Source: Spirulina subsalsa FACHB-351
GTDB taxonomy: Bacteria > Cyanobacteriota > Cyanobacteriia > Cyanobacteriales > Spirulinaceae
Direction: 5' to 3'
Assembly (NCBI RefSeq): GCF_026130165.1
Contig: NZ_JAIHOM010000024.1
Span: 1 to 50,330, forward strand
Length of the DNA: 50,330 bases
A program made the translations under genes and the position numbers. This document shows, in pieces, positions 8,553-15,925 of the stretch. How positions within the stretch are numbered: position 1 is the stretch's first letter; the number at the start of each line of letters is the position of its first letter. The notes beneath the pieces were generated by a model that was not told the origin of the DNA, did not search any database, and saw only the letters and a program-made list of their open reading frames with translations.

Positions 8553-8776
8553 CACTCCAAGAGGAGAGAGAAACCTGTCAATTACCCCACCCACAAACTG
8601 TATTCCGGTGTTGGGGTGCAATCCCCCAAAGCCACCCTAGTTCAGCTTTTAGCCAGAGCAAATGGACTGGTGGTGAGCCGACAATCTATTGCTTGCTTCG
8701 GGGGCATCGAACCCCACTCAGCAAGCGCTCCTATCCCTCCGCACCCACAAGGGGATGCGGTTTCTCGGAGAAATTC

Positions 8777-9400
8777 ATGAATCTAATTCGTATTCATCCC
8801 ACCGCCATCATTGAAGAAAACGTCCAAATTGGGGCAGGGACTTCCGTTTGGGACAACGTGCATATTCGGCACTCCACCCAAATCGGGGAACAGTGCATCA
8901 TCGGGGAAAAGACCTATATTGCCTATGGGGTGAAAATTGGCGATCGCGTCAAAATTAACGCCTTCGTCTATATCTGTAACGCCGTCACCCTAGAAGATGG
9001 CGTAATGATTAGCGCCGGAACCGTCTTCACCAACGATCGGTTTCCCCGTGCCGCTACCCCCGACCTGCAACAACTCTGGACATCAGACCCCGATGAACAC
9101 ACCCTTCCCACCCTCGTCAAAGCCGGAGCCACCATCGGCGCCCATTGCACCATCGGCAATGATTTAACCATTGGTCGTTTCGCCATGGTGGGAATGGCCG
9201 CCCTCGTGACCAAATCCATCCCCGACTTTCATCTAGCCATCGGACACCCGGCCAAGTCGGTGGGCTGCGTCTGTCGGTGCGGAAATCCCCTCCTGCGCTT
9301 CCCCGAGGAAGATACTCCAGTGAACGTGAAAAAAGTCGTCTGTTCCGCTTGTGGTCGTGCCTACGAGATTCGAGATCGGCAAGTGCTGGAAATCCATTGA
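8777..9400 (+). CDS. WbpD/WlbB-like UDP-amino-sugar N-acetyltransferase (hexapeptide repeat) with C-terminal zinc ribbon
   Basis: This 207-residue protein is a left-handed beta-helix acetyltransferase. Hexapeptide repeats run from IHPTAIIEENVQIG through IGRFAMVGMAALVTKSI. The diagnostic VFTNDRFPR segment and the VKAGATIGAHCTIGNDLTIG turn match enzymes that N-acetylate UDP-3-amino-sugars. After HPAKSVG, where family members normally end, it has extra residues with paired cysteines (CRCG and CSACG) that look like a small zinc ribbon. The ATG at 8777 is chosen because a GGAG lies 7-10 bases upstream; the frame is open much further up only because the tandem repeats lack stops. It likely acts after the aminotransferase. 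Confidence 0.85.
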   Translation: MNLIRIHPTAIIEENVQIGAGTSVWDNVHIRHSTQIGEQCIIGEKTYIAYGVKIGDRVKINAFVYICNAVTLEDGVMISAGTVFTNDRFPRAATPDLQQLWTSDPDEHTLPTLVKAGATIGAHCTIGNDLTIGRFAMVGMAALVTKSIPDFHLAIGHPAKSVGCVCRCGNPLLRFPEEDTPVNVKKVVCSACGRAYEIRDRQVLEIH

Positions 9401-9424
9401 GAATAAATAATTAATTATTAACCC

Positions 9425-10873
9425 ATGAAACCGAACCCTCCACCAACCCAGCAAAACCCCGATTCTGTCCCCCCCTCCCCCAGTGAGGATAAAGTCCCCC
9501 CCTTCCCCAGTGAAGATAAAGTCCCCCCCTTCCAAAGGGGGGCTAGGGGGGATAAACCCCTATCCTGGGGCATTGTGGGCGGGGGGATTTTGGGCATGAC
9601 TTTAGCCCAGCGTCTCATCCAAGCCGGACAGCGCGTGACCTTAATTGAAAGCGCTCCCCAACTGGGTGGATTAGCCAGTGCGTGGCAACTCGATGATTTA
9701 ATCTGGGACCGTCACTATCACGTTACCCTGCTATCGGATAGCCACCTGCGGGGATTATTACGGGAATTGGGACTAGAAGACCAAATGCGCTGGGTCGAGA
9801 CAAAAACCGGAGTTTATGCCAACGGTCAACTTTATTCTGTGTCCAATGCCCTGGAATTCTTGTTATTTCCACCCTTGAACCTGATTGATAAAATCCGGTT
9901 AGCTGTGACCATTCTCTATGCGTCGAGAATTCAAAATTGGCGCAAACTAGAGCAGATTTCCGTTGTAGACTGGTTACGACGTTGGTCAGGCGATCGCACC
10001 TTAAAAAAATTCTGGTTGCCCCTCCTGCGCTCCAAACTCGGCGACAACTACCCCAAAGCCTCCGCCGCCTTCATTTGGGCCATCATCGCCCGCCTCTATG
10101 CCGCCCGTCGCACCGGATTAAAAAAAGAAATGTTCGGCTACCTCCCCGGAGGCTACGCCCGCCTGTTAGAGCAGTTTAGCAAGGCATTAACCGCCCAAGG
10201 AGTCAAAATTAACCTCGGGCAGCCCGTTCAACGGGTACAAGCCGCGCCAAGCGGCACAGAGATAACATTTCGGGACGGGTCTAGCCAAATCTTTGATCAA
10301 GTCATCATCACCGCCGCCGCCCCCCTCGCTGCCCAACTCTGCCCCCAACTCACAGAAACCGAAATCCACCGTCTCCACAGCATCCAATATCAAGGCATTA
10401 TCTGCGCTTCCCTACTGTTGCGTCGCCCCCTCGCCACCTACTACGTCACCAACATCACCGACGACGGCATCCCCTTCACTGGGGTAATCGAAATGACCAC
10501 CCTAGTGAAACCCGAAGAATTTGGCGGGCGCACCTTAGTATACCTCCCCAAATACGTCCCCGTCGAAGATACCGCCTTTCAGTTAACCGACGAGGAATTA
10601 AAAGCCCAATTTATGACCGCCCTATTGAAAATGTACCCCCATTTACACCCCGACGACTTATTAAGTTTCCAAGTCTCTCGGGTGAAATATGTTCTCCCCA
10701 TTTCCACCTTAAACTACTCCCGCAATTTACCCCCCATGACTACCTCAATCCCGGGAATTCATATTGTCAACTCAGCCCATATTCTAAACGGCACCCTAAA
10801 CATAAATGAAACCATCCAACTCGCAGAACGCGCTATTAAAGAGATTTTATCACCCCAACCCACCCAGCTATGA
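9425..10873 (+). CDS. NAD(P)/FAD-dependent oxidoreductase (amine oxidase/HemY-like) with repeat-derived N-terminus
   Basis: The 482-residue flavoprotein has its dinucleotide-binding loop GIVGGGILGM at residues 49-58, the downstream Glu (LIESA) that binds the ribose, and a GGLASAW motif typical of the amine oxidase/phytoene desaturase superfamily. A second FAD contact is near the C-terminus (GIHIVNSAHILNGT). Residues 15-47 are encoded by G/C-rich dispersed repeats, read as PP(F/S)PSEDKV units and then PPFQRGARGDKP. Homologues would start near residue 48. The start is placed at the ATG at 9425 because no other in-frame start keeps the FAD loop intact. It overlaps the methyltransferase by 4 bases. 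Substrate unknown; probably a sugar or lipid intermediate. Confidence 0.78.
   Translation: MKPNPPPTQQNPDSVPPSPSEDKVPPFPSEDKVPPFQRGARGDKPLSWGIVGGGILGMTLAQRLIQAGQRVTLIESAPQLGGLASAWQLDDLIWDRHYHVTLLSDSHLRGLLRELGLEDQMRWVETKTGVYANGQLYSVSNALEFLLFPPLNLIDKIRLAVTILYASRIQNWRKLEQISVVDWLRRWSGDRTLKKFWLPLLRSKLGDNYPKASAAFIWAIIARLYAARRTGLKKEMFGYLPGGYARLLEQFSKALTAQGVKINLGQPVQRVQAAPSGTEITFRDGSSQIFDQVIITAAAPLAAQLCPQLTETEIHRLHSIQYQGIICASLLLRRPLATYYVTNITDDGIPFTGVIEMTTLVKPEEFGGRTLVYLPKYVPVEDTAFQLTDEELKAQFMTALLKMYPHLHPDDLLSFQVSRVKYVLPISTLNYSRNLPPMTTSIPGIHIVNSAHILNGTLNINETIQLAERAIKEILSPQPTQL
9467..9554. repeat. 27-bp repeats and a G6-CTA-G6 core inside the 5' end of the FAD oxidoreductase gene
   Basis: Near-identical 27-base units begin at 9467 and 9494 (GTCCCCCC(C)TCCCCAGTGA(A/G)GATAAA). 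A third start at 9521 runs into the CCAAAGGGGGGCTAGGGGGGATAAA core seen in the 8381 array. Unit lengths of 27 and 30 bases keep the frame, so the insertions are translated. Confidence 0.85.
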
Positions 10874-11508
10874 AATTACAACTTTTGCCCCCCCATAGTT
10901 TAATTAAGACCGGAACTGTTGATCATGCTGACTGGAATTTTCGCCCCATTTTAGGCTGGATTCAACGTCTACGCTTTCGTTTAGTTCTGTCCCTTTTGCC
11001 CAAAGAACCCATTAATAAACTATTAGAAGTTGGCTATGGAAGCGGGATATTTTTACCCGAACTTAGCCAACATTGTTATCAGTTATACGGCACAGACATC
11101 CACCATCATCACCAATCTATCACCCAACTATTAGAACACCTAAATATCCACACTCATCTCTATGCTAGTAGTGTGGAATTCTTGCCTTTTGCTGACCAGA
11201 TTTTTGATACCATTGTAGCCGTCAGTACCTTAGAATTTGTCGAGGATATAGAAGCCGCTTGTTTAGAATTAAAGCGAGTGCTAAAACCGGGAAAATCTTT
11301 AATTATTATCACCCCCGGCCATTCTCCTTTAGTAGATTGGGGCTTAAAGTTATTAACCGGAGAAAGTGCCAAGACAGATTATGAAGATCGTCGTCAAACG
11401 TTAATCCCTATCTTATTAAAGCATTTTACCCTACAAGACAAGAAAACATTTCCCCGTTGGGGGAGTTCTATCTTCTGCCTATATAAAGCCCTCAAGCTAT
11501 CCTATTAA
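10870..11508 (+). CDS. Class I SAM-dependent methyltransferase
   Basis: The 212-residue protein has a Methyltransf_11/25-type Rossmann domain. The SAM-binding glycine loop is LLEVGYGSGIF (about residues 50-60). The acidic end of strand 2 is LYGTDIHHHHQ, motif II is DTIVAVSTLEFVED, and the post-II helix is ELKRVLKPGKSLIIITPGH. It overlaps the FAD oxidoreductase gene through an ATGA junction, so the two are translationally coupled and probably modify the same intermediate. The acceptor atom is unknown; in a glycan cluster sugar or lipid methylation is most likely. The last codons and stop have been duplicated just downstream. Confidence 0.85.
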   Translation: MKLQLLPPHSLIKTGTVDHADWNFRPILGWIQRLRFRLVLSLLPKEPINKLLEVGYGSGIFLPELSQHCYQLYGTDIHHHHQSITQLLEHLNIHTHLYASSVEFLPFADQIFDTIVAVSTLEFVEDIEAACLELKRVLKPGKSLIIITPGHSPLVDWGLKLLTGESAKTDYEDRRQTLIPILLKHFTLQDKKTFPRWGSSIFCLYKALKLSY

Positions 11509-11635
11509 ATGAATTATCAATTTGTCGGTTGGGTGAAGCGACAGCGCAATCCAACAAAAGCGAATCCTCAAACTGTCCTATTAAATGAATTACCAATTTA
11601 TCGGTTGGGTGAAGCGACAGCGCAATCCAACAAAA
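11500..11635. repeat. 76-bp tandem duplication carrying a GTTGGGT palindrome
   Basis: Two direct copies spaced 76 bases apart share TCCTATTAAATGAATTA(C/T)CAATTT followed by the dispersed palindromic repeat (11524-11559 and 11600-11635). The first copy starts within the last codons and stop of the methyltransferase gene, so the duplication includes its 3' end. The intervening and following sequence to 11842 holds no gene; a TATAAT at 11796-11801 lies ahead of the carrier-protein gene but has no good -35 partner. Confidence 0.8.
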
Positions 11636-11842
11636 CAGTATATTTTGCTCAATTGTATTCCCTCACACCGTCCCCCATTTTTGTCAAAAAATCAAGATTT
11701 CTCCCCTAACGCCCTCTCCCATGCTTTCGATGTAAACAAACATAAACTAACATGATTTAAAATTAAGATTTCCCCCCTCTACCTAGATTAGCAACTATAA
11801 TATTGGCTATGTTACTTGTCATTTAAACAAGGAGCTATGATT

Positions 11843-12160
11843 ATGATTGAATCCACGGCTCAAACAGAAAAACTGATTGATCTGATTCTCCAGAATATTG
11901 AAGAAATAGGAGAAGAACAACAGATTGAAATTCCCGCAAATTTAAGTACAGACACTGCATTATTCGGCAAACATGGACTGTTTGACTCATTGGGATTAGT
12001 GTCCTTAGTTGTAGCACTCGAACAAAGAATTGAAGACGAATTTGAGTTAAGCATTAGCTTGGCAGATGAGCGGGCGATGTCCCAGAAAAATAGTCCTTAT
12101 CGAACTATTGAATCTTTGGCCAATTATGCTCATAGCTTAATGCTGGAGAAACAAAACTAA
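11843..12160 (+). CDS. Acyl carrier protein
   Basis: This 105-residue protein has the four-helix carrier fold and the phosphopantetheine attachment site at Ser49 in FDSLGLVSLV. A usual ACP is about 80 residues; here there is a slightly longer N-terminal helix and a short C-terminal tail. The start is the ATG at 11843, eight bases after a GGAG; earlier in-frame starts lack good spacing. It is followed 9 bases later by the SDR gene and then by an AMP-forming ligase, so it is most likely a dedicated carrier for one acyl group rather than the fatty-acid-synthesis AcpP. Confidence 0.85.
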   Translation: MIESTAQTEKLIDLILQNIEEIGEEQQIEIPANLSTDTALFGKHGLFDSLGLVSLVVALEQRIEDEFELSISLADERAMSQKNSPYRTIESLANYAHSLMLEKQN

Positions 12161-12169
12161 GGGGCGATT

Positions 12170-12868
12170 ATGGAAGCACCTATTACCTTAATCACAGGAA
12201 CTCGCAAAGGAATCGGTTATTTTTTAGCCCAATATTATAGTAAAGCTGGTCATATTGTGATTGGTTGTAGTCGTCATACCATTGACTGGGAACTCCCCCA
12301 TTATGAACATTATCAAGTGGATGTTGCCAACGAGGAGCAAGTTAAATTGCTTTTTTCGAGTATCCGCAAAAAGTATCAAAGACTGGACAACTTGATTAAT
12401 AATGCGGGAATTGCTTCCATGAATCATGCTTTAGTTACCCCTATTTCAACAGTGGAGAAGGTACTCAATACCAATGTCATCGGCACATTTTTGTTTTGTC
12501 GAGAAGGGGCTAAACTGATGAAAAAAAATCACTATGGCCGCATTGTTAATTTTACCACAATTGCGGTGCCGTTAAAGTTAGCAGGAGAGGCCATTTATGT
12601 GGCATCAAAAGCGGCGGTTTTATCCTTAACAGAAGTATTAGCTAAGGAGTTCGCAGACTTAGGGATTACGGTGAATGCAGTGGGGCCTGTACCCATTGAA
12701 ACGGATTTAATTCGCGCTGTTCCCCCCGCTAAAATTCAAGCTTTATTAAACCAACAAGCAATTAAACGATTCGGCACCTTTGAAGATGTTGCCAATGTGA
12801 TTGATTTTTTTCTGCGTCCTGAGAGTAATTTTATCACGGGGCAACATCTTTATTTAGGAGGGGTATAG
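12170..12868 (+). CDS. SDR-family oxidoreductase, FabG-like ketoreductase
   Basis: The 232-residue classical short-chain dehydrogenase has the cofactor loop TGTRKGIG (9-16), NNAG (77-80) and the YxxxK pair Tyr143/Lys147. The place of the usual catalytic serine is occupied by Thr130 in NFTTIAVPL, which can still donate a hydroxyl. Length and C-terminal GQHLYLGG match FabG-type enzymes. Between an acyl carrier protein and an acyl ligase it probably reduces a 3-oxoacyl-ACP to a 3-hydroxyacyl-ACP. A sugar dehydrogenase role is the main alternative. Confidence 0.83.
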   Translation: MEAPITLITGTRKGIGYFLAQYYSKAGHIVIGCSRHTIDWELPHYEHYQVDVANEEQVKLLFSSIRKKYQRLDNLINNAGIASMNHALVTPISTVEKVLNTNVIGTFLFCREGAKLMKKNHYGRIVNFTTIAVPLKLAGEAIYVASKAAVLSLTEVLAKEFADLGITVNAVGPVPIETDLIRAVPPAKIQALLNQQAIKRFGTFEDVANVIDFFLRPESNFITGQHLYLGGV

Positions 12869-12913
12869 GTCAGTCGTCAATCGTTTTTATGACCAATATG
12901 GAATAAATGAATC

Positions 12914-13417
12914 ATGACTTATTTCTCTATTTCTTCGACCTTAAAAACCAGTTATCGGGATGATTTAGAACGCTTGATGTTTTTTAATCCTCATCAAGGG
13001 AAAGTCCGTGAACAGGTAATGACTTCGATTGAAGTCTATGGACAACCTAAAATTCTCGAAGAAGAGGGATTTTTAAAGATTACGCTTGATTCTGATTTCT
13101 GTACACAATGTTTGTTTGCTTTAGATACCCGAGAGCAGTTAATTGGGGTGATTATTTATGTGCGTGCCAGTCCAGATCATTTAGTGATTACTCATGTTGC
13201 GGTGCAGGAAGATTATGCAAGTGGGGGGATGTATCAGGATCGGTTTTTGGTGTTTCGACTGGTGGCAAGAGTGCGAGAAATTGGTCAGCAAATTAAGGGG
13301 ATTCAGTGGGTGAGTTTAATTTATGGACTAGGGAAGGAGCAAAAAATTCCCGTTTTTCATGGAGGAGCAAGTCGCCAAACTTCCCAATTTCAGGTTAAGG
13401 AAATAATAACAACTTAA
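12914..13417 (+). CDS. Unrecognised protein in the acyl-activation cassette (possible GNAT-like fold)
   Basis: I do not recognise this 167-residue soluble protein. The middle section (LIGVIIYVRASPDHLVITHV, then AVQEDYASGG) has the strand-turn pattern of an acetyltransferase-like (GNAT) core, with a following helix that could face a pyrophosphate. No clear CoA-binding R/Q-x-x-G-x-G/A is present. It sits between the SDR and the AMP-ligase, 16 bases before the latter, so it is almost certainly part of the same operon. An acyl-ACP-dependent transferase or an accessory protein for the ligase are the plausible roles; neither is proven. Confidence 0.6.
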   Translation: MTYFSISSTLKTSYRDDLERLMFFNPHQGKVREQVMTSIEVYGQPKILEEEGFLKITLDSDFCTQCLFALDTREQLIGVIIYVRASPDHLVITHVAVQEDYASGGMYQDRFLVFRLVARVREIGQQIKGIQWVSLIYGLGKEQKIPVFHGGASRQTSQFQVKEIITT

Positions 13418-13433
13418 GTGGAGATGAGTAGCG

Positions 13434-14801
13434 ATGTATATTGATTTTTTTCAAAAGGTTTTCCGAGAATATGAAGCAGAAAATGCGATTGTCTGGAAAG
13501 ATGAAATTTTTTCCTATGGCTGGCTGTTAGAAACGTTAGACTATTGGTTAAAGTATCTAGAAGAGCAGGAGATTAAAGGGGGAACAATTGTCAGTTTAGA
13601 GGCTGATTTTTCGCCCAATGCGATCGCCCTTTTTTTAGCACTCCTCGAAAAAGGCTGTATTCTCGTGCCTTTGACGGATTCTGTAGCCGCGAAAAAGATT
13701 GAGTTTCGCCAAATTGCTCAAGTGGAAGTTATCCTCACAATTGATGAGGGGGACAATATACGCCTACTCAGAACCAATCATACTGTGGATCACGAGATTC
13801 TAGTTAACTTGCAAGAGAAACAAGAACCCGGTTTAGTTCTCTTTTCCTCCGGTTCTACAGGCAAGAGTAAGGCCGCCGTGCATAATTTTGTCCCGTTGTT
13901 AGAAAAATTTAAAGTTCCTCGTCATAGTTTTCGCACCCTCACCTTTTTATTATTTGACCACATTGGGGGCATTAATACCCTGCTTTACAGTTTAGCCAAT
14001 GGCGGATTTATCGTCACCTTACAGGATAGATCCCCCGATGCCATTTGTGGGGCGATCGCAAACTATCAGTTACAACTCCTCCCTGCCTCTCCCACCCTAC
14101 TCAACTTAATCCTACTCAGTGAAGCTTATCAACGTCATGACTTATCCAGTTTAGAAGTCATTACCTACGGCACAGAAGTTATGCCAGAAAGCACCCTCAC
14201 GCGCTTACATCACCTTTTCCCCAAGGTCAAACTTTTACAAACCTATGGTCTTTCTGAGGTGGGAATTTTACGCTCAAAATCCCGAGATTCTAACTCCCTG
14301 TGGTTTAAAATTGGGGGGGAAGGATTTGAAACGAGAATTGTGGAGGGCAAGCTAGAAATTCGAGCGCAATCGGCGATGTTAGGCTATTTAAACGCCCCCA
14401 ATCCCTTCACCGAGGATGGCTGGTTTAAAACCGGAGATGCGGTGGAAGTGGATGGCGAATATATTCGCATTTTAGGCCGTACTTCGGAGTTAATTAATGT
14501 CGGGGGAGAGAAAGTTTATCCTATTGAAGTAGAAAGTACATTAATGTTGATGGAGGGGATTGAAGATGTGGCTGTAAATGGTGTTTCTCACCCGATTACT
14601 GGGCAAATTGTTCAAGCCAGAGTCAAACTCAAAACCTCAGAAACCTTGCCAGAATTTCGGAAACGAATGTGGCAATTTTGTCAAGATAAATTAGCAAAAT
14701 ATAAAATTCCCCAGAAGGTGGTTTTAGTCGAGGAATGGCTGCACAGTGATCGGTTTAAAAAGATGCGTCGGGAAGTCCCTGCCAATGAGTATAGTCAGTA
14801 A
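13434..14801 (+). CDS. ANL-superfamily acyl/AMP ligase (acyl-ACP or acyl-CoA synthetase)
   Basis: The 455-residue enzyme has the adenylation motifs in order: the P-loop LFSSGSTGKSKAAVH (136-150), QTYGLSEVGI (about 268-277), GEYIRILGRTSELINVGG with the hinge Arg/Asp-type position (about 340-357) and a C-terminal lysine-rich RFKKMRRE. It is about 50-100 residues shorter than typical acyl-CoA synthetases, mainly in the N-terminal domain. These enzymes activate a carboxylic acid as an acyl-AMP, then load a thiol. The nearby carrier protein makes acyl-ACP loading the likely outcome. The acid is unknown. It lies 16 bases downstream of the unknown protein gene. Confidence 0.85.
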   Translation: MYIDFFQKVFREYEAENAIVWKDEIFSYGWLLETLDYWLKYLEEQEIKGGTIVSLEADFSPNAIALFLALLEKGCILVPLTDSVAAKKIEFRQIAQVEVILTIDEGDNIRLLRTNHTVDHEILVNLQEKQEPGLVLFSSGSTGKSKAAVHNFVPLLEKFKVPRHSFRTLTFLLFDHIGGINTLLYSLANGGFIVTLQDRSPDAICGAIANYQLQLLPASPTLLNLILLSEAYQRHDLSSLEVITYGTEVMPESTLTRLHHLFPKVKLLQTYGLSEVGILRSKSRDSNSLWFKIGGEGFETRIVEGKLEIRAQSAMLGYLNAPNPFTEDGWFKTGDAVEVDGEYIRILGRTSELINVGGEKVYPIEVESTLMLMEGIEDVAVNGVSHPITGQIVQARVKLKTSETLPEFRKRMWQFCQDKLAKYKIPQKVVLVEEWLHSDRFKKMRREVPANEYSQ

Positions 14802-14803
14802 TC

Positions 14804-14839
14804 TGTCAGTTGGGTGGAGCGGAGCGCGAAACCGAACAA
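14804..14839. repeat. Diverged copy of the dispersed GTTGGGT palindrome
   Basis: The copy reads CAGTTGGGTGGAGCGGAGCG then CGAAACCGAAC. It starts three bases after the ligase stop codon, and no other feature is visible in the 123-base gap before the acyltransferase gene. Confidence 0.6.
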
Positions 14840-14924
14840 TTTACTTGGAAATTGTAGCCATCTGTCGGTATTGCTCAATCATTCATCATCGACAAAAAAG
14901 GCTTAGGAAATTATTGGCGAATCC

Positions 14925-15560
14925 ATGAAAAAACAGGAACGGATCGAAAGCGATCGCTATACAGCCGTAGAATACCAGCAATTCACCGCCTCGCCCAAGA
15001 TACGGCGGACAATGAAACTTGCCGGAATGCTGTGCTTGCCTTTCATTTTGCCCCTTGCGATCGCCTCTCGTCGTTCCGACTTCATTTTCCGCACCATTTC
15101 CGAACTCCTCTCCCTCCTCCCCTACCTCTTCGGCACCATCATCCGCTACCAATTCTATCGGCACACCCTCACCCACTGCGGCGAAAACGTCGTTATTAGT
15201 TTCGGCACCATCTTCCTCTACCGAGATATCGCCATTGGAGATCATGTCCTCATTGGGATGTACAACACCATTCACTATTGCGACTTTGGTTCATTTGTCC
15301 TCACTGCCGATGGTTGTCGCTTCCTCAGTGGGGCAAAATACCACAACTTTGAGCGCACCGATTGCCCAATGGCCTTACAGGGCGGGCAATTGCGGCGAAT
15401 TATCATTAGTGATGACTGTTGGATCGGAGCCAATGCCATCATCCTCAACGATCTCGGTACCGGGAGCATAGTCGGAGCCGGAGCCGTTGTCACCAAACCC
15501 GTCGAACCTTACACCATCGTCGCGGGAAACCCTGCCACCCTTATTAGGAGACGCTTTTGA
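14925..15560 (+). CDS. Hexapeptide-repeat acyltransferase with N-terminal hydrophobic segment
   Basis: The 211-residue protein has a hydrophobic stretch at about residues 31-48 and a second weaker one near 60-75, then a left-handed beta-helix domain from about 85 onward. The C-terminus IISDDCWIGANAIILND ... GSIVGAGAVVTKPV ... GNPATLIRRRF is typical of the maltose O-acetyltransferase/LpxA-type superfamily. Membrane association and its position at the end of the ACP/ligase cassette suggest that it transfers the carrier-bound acyl group to a sugar or lipid-linked sugar. Its TGA stop (15558-15560) lies inside the terminal TTGA of the adjoining IS relic, so insertion set the present end of the gene. 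Confidence 0.82.
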   Translation: MKKQERIESDRYTAVEYQQFTASPKIRRTMKLAGMLCLPFILPLAIASRRSDFIFRTISELLSLLPYLFGTIIRYQFYRHTLTHCGENVVISFGTIFLYRDIAIGDHVLIGMYNTIHYCDFGSFVLTADGCRFLSGAKYHNFERTDCPMALQGGQLRRIIISDDCWIGANAIILNDLGTGSIVGAGAVVTKPVEPYTIVAGNPATLIRRRF

Positions 15561-15919
15561 CCTCCTCACCGGACTAAAGCCACGGTGATTCCCAAACCTC
15601 ACGATTTGAGTTTCTGCTTCACTCACATCTGCGTACACCACCAACTTTCATTAGTTATGTCCCCGTCTTACGCCATGTCCACAGACTTTTTAACCCGTTA
15701 CAGAGTCCCGATTCCGCCAGCCCGGCGGTACGGTGTCCAATCAAGACTGTGCTTGTTGCTTGGATATTTTACTCGTGACAGCTTTTCGACACGAAACCCG
15801 CTATATCCAATTTTCAAGGTGCTAATATCGAATGGCCTTGGTTTTCGCTTTTCGATATTTCCAATATTACCAGAAAAATACAAAGCCGTCCTTAAAGGAC
15901 GGGGTTTCAGACCCAGGAG
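15557..15919 (-). mobile_element. Non-autonomous IS200/IS605-type relic (about 0.36 kb)
   Basis: On the minus strand the right end finishes at 15557, and 15557-15681 is a perfect copy of window positions 1-125. At the other side, 15886-15902 is a near-perfect palindrome (CCGTCCTT-A-AAGGACGG) followed by GGGTTTCAGACCC, the look of an IS200/IS605 left end. The interior holds no intact tnpA or tnpB; only short stop-interrupted frames remain. It is best explained as an internally deleted element, mobile only if transposase is supplied in trans. The exact left boundary (around 15915) is estimated. Confidence 0.65.
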
Positions 15920-15925
15920 GTTTTG

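Noticed and set aside
8292-8640. Reading frames on both strands across the 14-bp and 30-bp arrays
   Set aside because: They are repetitive translations of the arrays with no non-repeat protein sequence and no credible start.
8228-8776. Long N-terminal extension of the WbpD-like gene reading through the repeat tract
   Set aside because: The open frame exists only because the tandem repeats contain no stop. It overlaps the end of the Gfo/Idh gene, and the family-like sequence with a ribosome site starts at 8777.
11509-11709. 66-residue frame after the methyltransferase gene
   Set aside because: It is the translation of two copies of the palindromic repeat, with no start site or independent coding sequence.
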